Of a stretch of DNA of 55,097 nt, positions 26,271 through 35,526 are shown one piece after another. The stretch's first letter is position 1. The number at the start of each line of letters is the position of its first letter. The position numbers and the translations under genes were made by a program. The notes beneath the pieces were generated by a model. That model did not search any database and was not told the DNA's origin. It saw only the letters and a program-made list of their open reading frames with translations. The stretch covers positions 1 to 55,097 of the forward strand of contig CBDUQP010000006.1 of assembly GCA_965369385.1 (NCBI GenBank), given 5' to 3'. The stretch is from CBDUQP01 sp965369385. GTDB taxonomy: Bacteria > Planctomycetota > Phycisphaerae > SM23-33.

Positions 26271-27800
26271 ATGGCATACCTCCTGGGAATAGATATCGGG
26301 ACATCGGGCACAAAAACGCTTGTTATGGACTCCAACTGCCGCGTGCTTGCCACCGCCACCGCACCTCACGCCATATCCACGCCCAAGGGCGGATGGTCTG
26401 AGCAGGATCCTGACAACTGGTGGCAGGCAACCATCAAAGCAACTCGCGCCGCGGTCAGGAAGGCGAAGATCAACGCGAAGGAAATAACCGGTATCGGACT
26501 CAGCGGGCAGATGCACGGGCTGGTGATTACCGACGCAGCCGGAAAACCGCTTCGCCCCAGCATCATATGGAACGATCAACGCTCGGCTCCGCAGGCGCAG
26601 CAGATCGAAGAAGCTGTCGGCGGCAAGAAGAACCTTATCAAGCTTGTCGGTAATATCGCGATGACATCGTTTACGCTCACCAAGCTTCTATGGGTCCGCC
26701 AGCACGAGAAACGCATTTACGATCGCATCAAGCACATGTTGCTGCCCAAAGACTACGTGCGTCTGAAGCTTACGGGCGAATATGTTGGCGACGTGTCTGA
26801 CATGTCGGGCACGCTGATGCTGAACCAGAAGAAACGCACATGGTCCAAGGAGATTATCTCCAAGTTCCAGCTCGACGCCGACATTCTTCCGCCAGTGATA
26901 GAGTCTCATGAGCCCAGTGGTTTGCTTACCAAAGCGGCGGCTGCGAAGCTCGGGCTGGCGGAGGGCACGGTCGTTGTCGGCGGGGGTGGCGATCAGCCGG
27001 TGGGTGCGGTAGGCAACGGTGTGGTGGCAGATGGGCTTACCAGCGCCACGATGGGCACAAGCGGCGTGGTGTACACGCACTCAAAGCAATACAACACCGA
27101 TGCTGCCGGCAGGGTGCAGACGTTCTGTTCGTCGGTGGACGGCGAGTATTGCATGTTCGGATGCGTGCTTGCGGCCGGCGGGAGTTTTCAGTGGTATCGT
27201 AACGTGCTTGCTCAAGAGGAGATACGCCAGGCGAAACGTAGCGGGAAGGACCCTTACGAGCTTCTCACCGCCCAGGCTGCAAACGCGCCGGCCGGGTGTG
27301 AGGGCGTATTCTGGTTGCCTTATCTCACCGGCGAGCGCACGCCGCATGCCGACCCGATGGCGAGGGCGTGCTGGATTGGCATGCACTCGCGGACAACGCG
27401 AAACGAGCTTGTCCGGGCGGTGGTCGAGGGTGCTACATTTGCCATGAACGATGTGGTCACGATACTCCGCGATGAGCGTGGAATGAAGATTCGCCAGGTT
27501 CGCCTGTCGGGCGGCGGCGCGAGAAGTGAGTTCTGGCGTCAACTGCAGGCCGACATCTACGGAACCACGTGCGTTACGATCAACACCGAGGAAGGCCCGG
27601 CCTACGGTGCGGCGTTGCTGGCGGCGGTGGGCACCGGTGATTACAAGCACATATCGCAGGCCGTCAAGGCAGGCATAGAAATCACCAGAACCATCAAGCC
27701 ACAAGCCAGGCTCAAGAAGCTCTACGCCAGGCACTACGAGCAATACCGGCGACTTTACCCGGCCCTGAAAGGCGAGTTCGCCGCGATTGCAGAATTGTAA
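26271..27800 (+). CDS. xylB: Xylulokinase-like FGGY sugar kinase
   Basis: This 509-residue kinase phosphorylates D-xylulose to xylulose 5-phosphate, feeding the pentose-phosphate pathway. The FGGY family marks are LGIDIGTSGTKTLVMD at the N-terminus, GLSGQMHGLV (the xylulokinase substrate loop with MH), IIWNDQRS, GGGGDQPVGAVGNG, MGTSGVV, the LPYLTGERTPH block and LSGGGARSEFWRQ. These favour XylB over glycerol or ribulose kinases. AAAGG precedes the ATG by eight bases. No xylA is adjacent. Confidence 0.92.
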   Translation: MAYLLGIDIGTSGTKTLVMDSNCRVLATATAPHAISTPKGGWSEQDPDNWWQATIKATRAAVRKAKINAKEITGIGLSGQMHGLVITDAAGKPLRPSIIWNDQRSAPQAQQIEEAVGGKKNLIKLVGNIAMTSFTLTKLLWVRQHEKRIYDRIKHMLLPKDYVRLKLTGEYVGDVSDMSGTLMLNQKKRTWSKEIISKFQLDADILPPVIESHEPSGLLTKAAAAKLGLAEGTVVVGGGGDQPVGAVGNGVVADGLTSATMGTSGVVYTHSKQYNTDAAGRVQTFCSSVDGEYCMFGCVLAAGGSFQWYRNVLAQEEIRQAKRSGKDPYELLTAQAANAPAGCEGVFWLPYLTGERTPHADPMARACWIGMHSRTTRNELVRAVVEGATFAMNDVVTILRDERGMKIRQVRLSGGGARSEFWRQLQADIYGTTCVTINTEEGPAYGAALLAAVGTGDYKHISQAVKAGIEITRTIKPQARLKKLYARHYEQYRRLYPALKGEFAAIAEL

Positions 27801-27814
27801 TCTTGCGATTGTTT

Positions 27815-27835
27815 CAGGCAATGGGGCATTGCCTG
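27815..27835. terminator. Hairpin between convergent xylB and the next gene
   Basis: A perfect 9-bp stem CAGGCAATG/CATTGCCTG with loop GGG lies 15 nt after xylB and 30 nt after the converging gene's stop. It lacks T-tracts on either side, so its terminator role is tentative. Confidence 0.45.
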
Positions 27836-27864
27836 ATGCAAAGTCGGCGCGATCTTCCCCGGCA

Positions 27865-28740
27865 TCAGAGCCCGGGAGTTACCGTTACGTCCAGTTTCAC
27901 TGGCACCGAGTCGATCTTCATGTAGTAATCGATCTCGACTGCGGCGATTTGCGCCTTCTTCCTGAGGGCATAGGTCAGGACGTATTCGATGGCGGGGGGG
28001 GCGTCATCCTGCCAGGTGGTCTTCTTGCCCAGTGATGCCAGGCGGCTTGTGAGTTTGCCTCCGTTTGCGTCGAAAAACCTTACTTCGCGGACCTCGATCA
28101 GTTTGCTCTTGCTCGCCAGTCGAAACGGTTGTTCAGATGCGAGCACGCCGGTGTTGCCTTCGACTATCTTCAATTGCAGTTTACCGGCAGGCAACATCTT
28201 GCCGATTGGAGTCCCGTCAATTATGTGGCGAACAGTCTTCATGTCGCGGCCGCAGGTTATTATCAGATCAGCCTTTATCACTATGCTGCGGGCGGCTTTG
28301 GCAGGGGTTTTGCTGGAGTTATAAACGCTGAGCATGCACACCGGACCGGAGATATCGTTGCGTTCCAGCCACATGTACGAGTCCATGTCGGGCGATTTGC
28401 CCGCGGGCATCAGGCTGGTGCGGGTGTCGTCGGCGAAGGCGATCAGGCGGGTTGCTTGTTTGTCGAGCGAGATGATATCGCCTCCAGAAGCGCGAAGCAG
28501 GAAGAACGCCTGTGTGCCCGGTATCAGTTCTGATGCGATAAGCGGGCAATCTTCGGGCAGGGGTTTGGCGCAGGCGAGCCCTAGCGTGGATACTGTGAAT
28601 GTGATTGGGCTGGCCGGCTGGGTTGTCGGTGGCGTGGGCGCAGGGGGTTCAGTGGCATTATCGCCAGTGGTTTGGGCGTAGACCGCAAGTGTTGCCATTG
28701 CCAGTAAGACTGCTGCTATTGACGTGATTTGATATTTCAT
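27865..28740 (-). CDS. Exported protein of unknown function
   Basis: This 291-residue protein has a signal peptide (ITSIAAVLLAMATLAVYAQ) followed by a proline- and threonine-rich linker (PPAPTPPTTQPASP) to about residue 45. The remainder is predicted mostly beta, with repeated strand-like segments. I recognise no domain. GGAG lies five bases before the ATG. It is divergent from rsmA across 108 bp. Confidence 0.7.
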   Translation of the reverse strand: MKYQITSIAAVLLAMATLAVYAQTTGDNATEPPAPTPPTTQPASPITFTVSTLGLACAKPLPEDCPLIASELIPGTQAFFLLRASGGDIISLDKQATRLIAFADDTRTSLMPAGKSPDMDSYMWLERNDISGPVCMLSVYNSSKTPAKAARSIVIKADLIITCGRDMKTVRHIIDGTPIGKMLPAGKLQLKIVEGNTGVLASEQPFRLASKSKLIEVREVRFFDANGGKLTSRLASLGKKTTWQDDAPPAIEYVLTYALRKKAQIAAVEIDYYMKIDSVPVKLDVTVTPGL

Positions 28741-28811
28741 GTTTCTCCAGGCTATGTGGGTATTGTTGGGTGCCCATATTCTGATATCTTACGCCGCATT
28801 AGGCAAGCGCG

Positions 28812-28840
28812 TTGAAGCCGGACCGCATGTGTGCTATCTT
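28812..28840 (+). promoter_or_regulatory. rsmA: rsmA promoter, predicted leaderless start
   Basis: TTGAAG (28812-28817), a 17-nt spacer and TATCTT (28835-28840) end eight bases before the ATG. No Shine-Dalgarno is present. Confidence 0.55.
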
Positions 28841-28848
28841 CGCCGGCC

Positions 28849-29739
28849 ATGCAGACGCTCCACGAAATACGGGAATTGCTGGCGTCGGTTGGGGCTCACC
28901 CCAACAAGAAACTCGGCCAGTGCTTCATGATAGACAAGAACCTGCTTGCCAAGGTGTTGGACCTGGCGGAGCTGAGCGGTGGCGAGACCGTTCTGGAAGT
29001 CGGCCCGGGCACAGGCACTCTGACTGAGGAATTGTTATCGCGAGCTGGGCGTGTGGTGGCTGTCGAGATCGACAGGGCGCTGCAGCAGCTTATCGCCGGT
29101 CGTTTCGGTTCTGAGGAGAATTTTACGCTGATCAGTGGCGACATCCTGGCCGGCAAGAGCTCGCTTTCGCCTGAAGTGCTGGCGATATTGGGTTCGGATG
29201 CGCAGCTTGTGGCGAATCTTCCTTATAGTATTGCAACTCCGCTGATTGCCCTGTGCCTTGGCGAAACATGGCATGGCACCGTTGGCGGCGAAGCAGGCAG
29301 ATGCAGGTTTAGCCGCCTGACATTTACCGTGCAGAAAGAAGTTGGCGACAGGCTGATCGCAACTCCGGGCTCGGGTGTTTATGGTCCGGTGAGTATTCTC
29401 GTGCAATTGCTCGCAAGCGTTATTCGCGGACCGATGCTGCCCCCCGGCGCGTTCTGGCCAGCACCCAAAGTGGATAGTTGCTGCCTGAGAATAGACTTTG
29501 ACCCCCAGGCCGCCGCCGAAGTAGCCGACGTGGCAGTTCTTCAGGGCCTGGTATCCATGGCCTTCGCCCAGCGGAGAAAGCAACTCGGGTCAATGATGAA
29601 ACGCCGGGATTCGCAGTTCGATCCCGACAAGCTTCGTCATGCGCTGGCGGTCGCCGATATTGATATAACCGATCGTGCGGAGGTAGTGGAACCGTCCAAG
29701 TTTCTGGTCGCGGCAAACGTTTTGTCAGGGTCATCTTAA
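28849..29739 (+). CDS. rsmA: 16S rRNA dimethyladenosine transferase
   Basis: This 296-residue KsgA/RsmA enzyme dimethylates two adjacent adenines near the 3' end of 16S rRNA, a late step in 30S assembly. The family signature KKLGQCFMIDKNLL, SAM-binding LEVGPGTGTLTEEL, catalytic NLPYSIATPLI and the late AFAQRRKQLG block are present. ATG at 28849 matches the family N-terminus. An in-frame GTG at 28831 overlaps the putative -10 box and is less likely. Confidence 0.95.
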   Translation: MQTLHEIRELLASVGAHPNKKLGQCFMIDKNLLAKVLDLAELSGGETVLEVGPGTGTLTEELLSRAGRVVAVEIDRALQQLIAGRFGSEENFTLISGDILAGKSSLSPEVLAILGSDAQLVANLPYSIATPLIALCLGETWHGTVGGEAGRCRFSRLTFTVQKEVGDRLIATPGSGVYGPVSILVQLLASVIRGPMLPPGAFWPAPKVDSCCLRIDFDPQAAAEVADVAVLQGLVSMAFAQRRKQLGSMMKRRDSQFDPDKLRHALAVADIDITDRAEVVEPSKFLVAANVLSGSS

Positions 29740-29923
29740 AGTAGTGCATGTTTGTTGGGGCAAGCGGGCATTTTGGGACGATACCCGAGTGCAGGACTAT
29801 TGCGGATCGAGGGCTATTCAGGTACATTCTGCATGGTTTTCTACACGGGTTTCCGAAGAACCAGCCCGCTATGGCTATGGCGGCGTATGGTGGCAGCAGT
29901 TTTTCCACTCCAGAGGTAAAAGT

Positions 29924-31321
29924 ATGACGCAGCAAGATACAAACGCGGATCCTAACGCCGGCAAAGGCAAAGCCTTCTTTGAACGGGCTTCGGAGATCGC
30001 CGAGACCGGTAACTGGGATTACGCCATTGAGATATACCTCGAAGGGATAAACCGCGAACCACTCAACGTTGAAGATGGGCACACGCCTCTTCGCGAAGTT
30101 TCCATGAATCGCAAGGTTCAGGGCGGCAAGGCTCCTGGTTTGATGGACAAGCTCAAGCATCGCCAGGGAAAGGATGCTTTGGAGAATTTGTCCAATGCCT
30201 GCTACCTTCTGTCTAAAGAACCGGGAAGCCTGACATATATGGGGCAAGTGCTTGGCGCAGCGAGGGATCTCGGTGCTACGGAGCTCATCAGTTGGATCGC
30301 CGGTATCCTCCTGGATTCGCAGAAACAGGCAGATCGCCAGGATTCGGGCATACGCAAGGATGCCCGAATCCTGATGAATGTGGCGATGGCGCTGAAGGAT
30401 ATTCAAGAGTATGAACGTGCGATTGTCGCCTGTGACATGCTCGTAAAGATGAAGCCCAACGATGGTAATCTGCATAACCTGTTGGGCGATTTGTCTGCCC
30501 AGTACACCATCCATAAGGGTAAGTATGGGCAGGAAGGCGACTTCACCAAGGGCGTGCAGAATCTGGATGAGCAAAATGAGCTGATCCAGAAGGATATGCT
30601 GACTCAGGGCAAGGAGTATGTGGAATCCCAGATTGCCAAAGCACGCCAAGACTATATCGCCAATCCTACGGTTCCGGGCAAGGTGAACGCATTTGTCGAC
30701 GCCTTGTTGAAAATAGAGGAAGAAGCATCGGAAACCGAGGCGATAGAAGCCCTCACCAAGGCGAATGAGGCAACGGGAGCTTACCAGTTCAAGCTGCGTG
30801 TGGGTGATATCAAGATACGCCAGATGACTCGACGGTTCCGCCAGTTGGTGAAATCCGGCGACAAAGATGGCGCAAAACAACAGATGAAGGACCAGCTTCT
30901 GTTCGAACTGACCGAGTATTCCGAGCGGGCGATTAACTATCCGACCGATCTGGGGATAAAGTTCGAGCTTGGACGTCGTCAGTTCCTCGCCAGGCAATAT
31001 GACGAAGCGATCGGATCGTTCCAGCAGGCCCAACGCGATGCCAAAAGGCACGTTTCGGCGTTGAATTATCTTGGGCAGTGCTTCTCGGCCAAAGGTTTAT
31101 ATCGTGAGGCGGCAAATACCTTTACGAAGGTTCTCGATACGAGTATGTCTGAGGATCGCAAGAAGGACATACGCTATAATCTGGGAGACGCCTATGTGAA
31201 GCTCGGCGAGTTTGCCAAGGCCCGCGAAGAGTTCTCTACCGTGGCTCAAATGGATTATGGGTACAAGGACGTGTCCAAGAGGCTTGAGCAGGTTAATGCG
31301 GAAATCGGGGAAGACGGCTGA
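29924..31321 (+). CDS. Tetratricopeptide-repeat protein
   Basis: This 465-residue cytoplasmic protein has no signal peptide or membrane helix. TPR-like helical pairs are visible, for example NWDYAIEIYLEGINREP near residue 28, YERAIVACDMLVKMKPND, YDEAIGSFQQAQRDAKRH and LYREAANTFTKVLDTSM, with a coiled-coil-like acidic middle (KIEEEASETEAIEALTKANE). It is probably a scaffold; the partner is unknown. AGAGG is seven bases before the ATG. It precedes rpsT but is separated by a promoter. Confidence 0.8.
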   Translation: MTQQDTNADPNAGKGKAFFERASEIAETGNWDYAIEIYLEGINREPLNVEDGHTPLREVSMNRKVQGGKAPGLMDKLKHRQGKDALENLSNACYLLSKEPGSLTYMGQVLGAARDLGATELISWIAGILLDSQKQADRQDSGIRKDARILMNVAMALKDIQEYERAIVACDMLVKMKPNDGNLHNLLGDLSAQYTIHKGKYGQEGDFTKGVQNLDEQNELIQKDMLTQGKEYVESQIAKARQDYIANPTVPGKVNAFVDALLKIEEEASETEAIEALTKANEATGAYQFKLRVGDIKIRQMTRRFRQLVKSGDKDGAKQQMKDQLLFELTEYSERAINYPTDLGIKFELGRRQFLARQYDEAIGSFQQAQRDAKRHVSALNYLGQCFSAKGLYREAANTFTKVLDTSMSEDRKKDIRYNLGDAYVKLGEFAKAREEFSTVAQMDYGYKDVSKRLEQVNAEIGEDG

Positions 31322-31362
31322 TAAGCTGGTCTTGAACGGGTGATAAACCGCAAGTTTTTTGC

Positions 31363-31390
31363 TTGTTATCCACCGACTTGGCGGTATAAT
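31363..31390 (+). promoter_or_regulatory. rpsT: rpsT promoter
   Basis: TTGTTA (31363-31368), a 16-nt spacer and TATAAT (31385-31390) give a leader of about 90 nt. The leader has a CCCAAA/TTTGGG hairpin near 31402-31422 that could take part in ribosomal-protein autoregulation. Confidence 0.6.
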
Positions 31391-31487
31391 TTCGCCTCCT
31401 TCCCAAAGCGTGACGTTTTGGGGTTGTGTATACGAATAACTAGTTCTGCCATGTTGGCTGGAACAAAAAGATGAGTAGGAGACGTTT

Positions 31488-31760
31488 GTGGCTCACTCTG
31501 CTTCCGCAAAGAAACGAATTCGTCAGAACGAAAAGTGCCGTGCCCGTAATCGCTGGCGCAAAGACCAGGTGAAGGACGCTATCCGTAATTTCACCGATGC
31601 GATTAAGCTGCACGACGAAGCACTAGCTAAAGAACGCCTTAGCGAAGTCTACAAGCAGTTGGATCAGGTTGCCGCCAAGGGCACAATCCACAAGAAGACC
31701 GCGGCACGTCGCAAGTCGCGTCTTGCTGTCAGACTCGCAAAAGCACTCGCAAAAGCGTAG
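31488..31760 (+). CDS. rpsT: 30S ribosomal protein S20
   Basis: A 90-residue, highly basic three-helix protein that binds the 5' domain of 16S rRNA. AHSASAKKRIRQNEKCRARNR and the late GTIHKKTAARRKSRLA are the S20 signatures. It starts with GTG, preceded by AGGAG; a non-AUG start is common for rpsT and used in its feedback control in E. coli. Confidence 0.95.
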   Translation: MAHSASAKKRIRQNEKCRARNRWRKDQVKDAIRNFTDAIKLHDEALAKERLSEVYKQLDQVAAKGTIHKKTAARRKSRLAVRLAKALAKA

Positions 31761-31790
31761 AGCTTTTCGGTTCTCTCGATAAGACATTCC

Positions 31791-31826
31791 AAGCAGCCCG
31801 TGAGCCGATAGGTTCGCGGGCTGCTT
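31791..31826 (+). terminator. Strong hairpin after rpsT
   Basis: A 16-bp stem (AAGCAGCCCGTGAGCC pairing through two wobble pairs) closes a GATA tetraloop. It is followed by GTGCTTG rather than a T-run, so termination may be partial. Confidence 0.55.
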
Positions 31827-31901
31827 GTGCTTGTATGCTCGGCCAGAGCGTTTTGAGCATTTCAAGTTCCAATACCCGCCATCACGCCATGGCAAATCCG
31901 G

Positions 31902-31907
31902 TATAAT
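31902..31907 (+). promoter_or_regulatory. -10 box of the TlyA-like gene, predicted leaderless
   Basis: A perfect TATAAT ends seven bases before the ATG. The -35 region (31879-31884) is poor, so the promoter call is tentative. Confidence 0.45.
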
Positions 31908-31914
31908 CCTATCC

Positions 31915-32523
31915 ATGTCAGAATCTCCAAAATACGCCAGCCGCGCTGGCCTGAAGCTTGACGGCGCACTTGCCGAGTTCGAAATCTCCGTCACCGATGC
32001 CATATGTGCGGATTTCGGATGCAATGTCGGCGGGTTTACCGATTGCCTGCTCGCACGAGGCGCTCAGAAGGTCTACGCGATCGATACCGGCTACGGGACA
32101 CTGGCATGGAAGCTGCGAAAGGATGATCGCGTGGTGGTGATGGAGCGAACCAACGCCTTGTACGCGGACGTAGCCGAACCGGTGGATCTGGTGGTAATAG
32201 ACGTAGCCTGGACCCCGCAAAAGCTCAGTATCCCCGCAGCCGTCAAATGGCTCAAGCCCGGCGGTATCATTATAAGTCTGCTCAAACCGGTGTTCGAACT
32301 GGCTAAACAGACTGACGCAAGCGGCGTTTGCGACGGTGGCTCTGGGAGAAAAAAGGGCGGAAAGAAGCGCAAGCAACAACTGACTGATGCCCAATCACAC
32401 CAGATATGCAGTGACGTGTGCGAGCAACTCACCCAGGCGGGCTATTCGATCTCAGCTATCACCCAATCAGTGCTTACAGGCAAAGGCGGCAACCACGAGT
32501 ACCTTCTGCTGATTCGCACCTGA
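31915..32523 (+). CDS. TlyA/FtsJ-type rRNA 2'-O-methyltransferase without S4 domain
   Basis: This 202-residue SAM-dependent methyltransferase begins with YASRAGLKLDGAL, which in TlyA follows an N-terminal S4 RNA-binding domain missing here. DFGCNVGGFTDCLLARGAQKVYAID is the SAM-binding region (usually DIGASTGGFTD). IDVAWTPQ and LKPGGIIISLLKPVFEL complete the fold. A lysine-rich insert (RKKGGKKRKQQL, about residues 142-153) may replace the lost RNA-binding surface. The target could be 16S or 23S rRNA. Start chosen at the first in-frame ATG compatible with the fold. Confidence 0.8.
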   Translation: MSESPKYASRAGLKLDGALAEFEISVTDAICADFGCNVGGFTDCLLARGAQKVYAIDTGYGTLAWKLRKDDRVVVMERTNALYADVAEPVDLVVIDVAWTPQKLSIPAAVKWLKPGGIIISLLKPVFELAKQTDASGVCDGGSGRKKGGKKRKQQLTDAQSHQICSDVCEQLTQAGYSISAITQSVLTGKGGNHEYLLLIRT

Positions 32524-32582
32524 TTCGCAATATCTGTCGGATTTGCACTCTGAGTCTGCAAAAAAATGTCATTCCGGCCGGG

Positions 32583-33716
32583 TTACAGTTTGGTCGTATC
32601 GGTTACCGCTCTGATGTCGATCATTCTTTGCAGGGCCACTCGGGCGCTGGCGGCTATTTCGTCGGGCACGGTTATTCGGTTCACGATGTTGCCTTCTGCA
32701 AGGTTGTCCAGCACCCAAAGCAGGTGGGGCAGGTCTATTTTGCACATCTGGGCACATACCGCAGGCCCTTGGTTCAGCACTACCACGGTGCGGTCTGTGT
32801 GGCGCTTGGCGAGGCGGTTTACCAGATTGCTCTCGGTGCCAATTGCCCATTTACTACCCGGGGCGCCCGCAGCTACTTCGCGGATGATCTGCTCGGTGCT
32901 GCCGGCGGAGTCTGCCAGCATTACTACTTCCCGAGGGCATTCGGGGTGCACAATCACTTTGATGCCCGGGTACTCCTGGCGGACCGCTTCCACATGTTCG
33001 GGTCTAAACTGCTGGTGAACGTAGCAGTGTCCTTTCCAAAGAATGAACTTCGCCCGTTCGACATCTTTGGCGTCCAAGCCGCCATCGGGCAGTGCGGGAT
33101 CGTAAACCACGCATTCATTTTCGGTGCAGCCCATCGCATACGCGGTATTTCGGCCGAGATGCTGGTCCGGAATGCAGAACACCTTGTCGGCGCCCGCGCC
33201 ATCGGCTTCTGTGGAGCGGAAAGCCCACTCGAACACATTTCGCACATTGCTGGACGTGCAACACGCTCCGCCTGCCAGGGCGGTCACTGCCTTGATCTGG
33301 GCGGTCGAATTAACGTAGGAAACCGGAATGACGCTGGCGTCGGTGAGTGCGGAAAGTTCGTCAATCGCCGCAGACACGTCGTCGGCGTCGGCCATGTCTG
33401 CCATTGCGCATCCCGCCATCATGTTTGGCAGGCATACAATCTGGTTCTTTGCAGAGAGCGTATCGGCGGACTCGGCCATGAAGTGCACGCCGCAGAAGAC
33501 TATGAATTCGGCATCCCGCTGCTGTGCGGCCAGTTGCGAGAGCTTGAGGCTGTCGCCGGCGAAATCTGCGAACTGGATCACCTCGTCGCGTTGGTAGTGG
33601 TGTCCGAGGATGCACAGGCGCAGGCCAAGCTGTGATTTACGTTCGGCAATTCGCGTCGCGAGCGTTTGCGCGTCGAGTTTATAGTATTGATCTGGTAATT
33701 GTTGTTGAGTCGGCAT
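32583..33716 (-). CDS. nadA: Quinolinate synthase A
   Basis: This 377-residue 4Fe-4S enzyme condenses iminoaspartate with dihydroxyacetone phosphate in de novo NAD synthesis. LGHHYQRDEVIQFADFAGDSLKLS is the characteristic N-terminal block. The three cluster cysteines appear in VFCGVHFMAE, CCTSSN and HPECP. PDQHLGRNTA and TESNLVNRLAK are also typical. Only a weakly placed GGAG precedes the ATG. nadB and nadC are not in the window. Confidence 0.96.
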   Translation of the reverse strand: MPTQQQLPDQYYKLDAQTLATRIAERKSQLGLRLCILGHHYQRDEVIQFADFAGDSLKLSQLAAQQRDAEFIVFCGVHFMAESADTLSAKNQIVCLPNMMAGCAMADMADADDVSAAIDELSALTDASVIPVSYVNSTAQIKAVTALAGGACCTSSNVRNVFEWAFRSTEADGAGADKVFCIPDQHLGRNTAYAMGCTENECVVYDPALPDGGLDAKDVERAKFILWKGHCYVHQQFRPEHVEAVRQEYPGIKVIVHPECPREVVMLADSAGSTEQIIREVAAGAPGSKWAIGTESNLVNRLAKRHTDRTVVVLNQGPAVCAQMCKIDLPHLLWVLDNLAEGNIVNRITVPDEIAASARVALQRMIDIRAVTDTTKL

Positions 33717-33779
33717 TGCTATTGAGGCTCCAAGTCGATTTCGCCCTGAAAACCGGGCGGGTTTGCGTATTGTAGCTTT

Positions 33780-35426
33780 TCAGGCGGCGGATTGCTCGGT
33801 GGTTTTGCCCCGCAGTTCCCGCAATTCTGGGCATCGCAGGGAGGCAGCGGCTGCAAGGAACACGCCTCCGCCGGCCAGACCGCCGACGATGACGGTGGTC
33901 AGTGATGTCCAAGTCGACTTGTCCGATCCCTGCCACCACCTGCTGATGAAGTACATCGGTATCGCCATCGCGACCGTAGCGATTGCGGTGCGGGCGATGG
34001 AGGCGAGAATCGTCTTCAGCCCCAGATGCCCCATCCGCCGGTGGAGTACCCATGTCAGGAAGAGAACGGTGGCTGAGCTGGTGATAGCCGTTGCAAGGCC
34101 CACCGCGCCTGCGTTCAGTGGGGTAAACACGAGCACCGCAACCAGCACTATGTTGGCGGCGGCACGCCAGATTGAAGCAATCACAGGCGTCCGCGTATCT
34201 TTCTGTGCGAAGAATGCCCGCAGCAGAATGTGGTTCAGGAAGTACGCCCACATGCCCACAGAGTACATCTGCAGCACAAACGCAGCGGCGCCCACATCGT
34301 CATGGGAGAAGTTCTTGTGGCGGAAGATGGCTGTGATCGACGGGCCCGCCAGCAGGATCAGTGCGGCCCCCGCCGGCACGCCCAGGAATATGCAAAGGCG
34401 GATTGCACGATTGGTTGTGTTCCGCAGGCCGGTGATATCGTTGCGTGCGGCGTATCGCGCAAACAGCGGGAATATCGCAGTCGCAAGCGAAATCGCCAAT
34501 ATGCCCAGTGGGAAGTTGTATAGGCGCTCGGCTGCGTAGATGCGGACAACCACGCCTTCGCTGAGCGGCTTGGCGATCTTCCATCCGAGAATGTGAAGAT
34601 CGGGAACCTTGTCGGTAGCAGTCATGATCCACACGTACAGCCGGTCCATCAGCGAGCATATCTGCACCACGCCAAGCGGAATCATCGTGGGTAGCAGCAG
34701 GCGTGCCATGCGCTTGGTCTCGTCCAGAATCGGACGAAAGCGGGGCACTATCGCCAGGTTAACGCGTTTCAGCAGCCACACCACACCCACGAGTTGCAGT
34801 ATACCTGTTAGCACAATCGCCAGGCTGAGCACCACGAACCCCGGCAGAGATGCACCGAGGTCCAGCAAGTATACCACCACCGCAGCCGCTATAAGAACGA
34901 TGTTCAGTATGACAGGTGCAAACGCCGGATAGGCGAAATGCCCCTTGGACTGCAACGCGGCTGCACCCAACGCCAGCATGCAGACTGTGAACATGAACGG
35001 CAATTGCAGCATTATGAGTTGAAGCAGCAGGGCGTTGTCGGAGCCGGCTGGTATGAAGTAGAGAGATATCGCCAGGCCAACTTCCCCTATCACCAGGATA
35101 GTCGCCAGCAGCATTGCCAGCAGGGCGGTGGCGTTGGCCAGCACGAGTCTCGCGCGGTCCCAGCCGCTGGTTTCGCCCGCTTCGGTGAATACCGGCACAA
35201 ACGCAGCCGACAGCGCACCTTCGCCGAAGAGCCTGCGGAACATGTTCGGTATGGCAAATGCCGTCCAGAATGCATCGGTCTTTCGCGATGCCCCCAGGAG
35301 CGAGATTATGGCGATATCGCGCACCATGCCCAGCAGGCGTGAGAGCATGGTGATCATCGCCACCAGCTTGGCGGCACTGAAGAATTGCTCGCGTTCTTTG
35401 TGTTCGCAATGTTCCGGTTCAGTCAT
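33780..35426 (-). CDS. murJ: Lipid II flippase MurJ
   Basis: This 548-residue protein of the MVF/MviN family moves lipid II across the inner membrane for peptidoglycan synthesis. About 14 membrane helices are seen. Hallmarks are TMLSRLLGMVRDIAIISLLG, AFWTAFAIPNMFRRLFGEGALSAAFVPVF and the central RIYAAERLYNFPLGILAISLATAIFPL. The ATG at 35426 fits the family start; the frame is open further upstream but without similarity. No Shine-Dalgarno is visible; GATAAT (35439-35434) ends seven bases before the ATG, suggesting a leaderless transcript. Confidence 0.95.
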   Translation of the reverse strand: MTEPEHCEHKEREQFFSAAKLVAMITMLSRLLGMVRDIAIISLLGASRKTDAFWTAFAIPNMFRRLFGEGALSAAFVPVFTEAGETSGWDRARLVLANATALLAMLLATILVIGEVGLAISLYFIPAGSDNALLLQLIMLQLPFMFTVCMLALGAAALQSKGHFAYPAFAPVILNIVLIAAAVVVYLLDLGASLPGFVVLSLAIVLTGILQLVGVVWLLKRVNLAIVPRFRPILDETKRMARLLLPTMIPLGVVQICSLMDRLYVWIMTATDKVPDLHILGWKIAKPLSEGVVVRIYAAERLYNFPLGILAISLATAIFPLFARYAARNDITGLRNTTNRAIRLCIFLGVPAGAALILLAGPSITAIFRHKNFSHDDVGAAAFVLQMYSVGMWAYFLNHILLRAFFAQKDTRTPVIASIWRAAANIVLVAVLVFTPLNAGAVGLATAITSSATVLFLTWVLHRRMGHLGLKTILASIARTAIATVAMAIPMYFISRWWQGSDKSTWTSLTTVIVGGLAGGGVFLAAAASLRCPELRELRGKTTEQSAA

Positions 35427-35433
35427 TGTTGAG

Positions 35434-35439
35434 ATTATC
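35434..35439 (-). promoter_or_regulatory. murJ: Possible -10 box of murJ, predicted leaderless
   Basis: GATAAT on the minus strand lies seven bases from the start codon; no good -35 is visible. Confidence 0.35.
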
Positions 35440-35526
35440 GGCAACTTTGGCCCAAAGCGAAACCGAAAACCGCGTTCTGTTCTATACTTGACCCCCAGCC
35501 GCCGAGAAGAGACCATAGAGTCACAT

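Noticed and set aside
25948..26292. 114-codon ORF with AAGGAG upstream
   Set aside because: Cysteine-rich, atypical composition, and it runs into xylB in another frame; the good Shine-Dalgarno alone is not enough.
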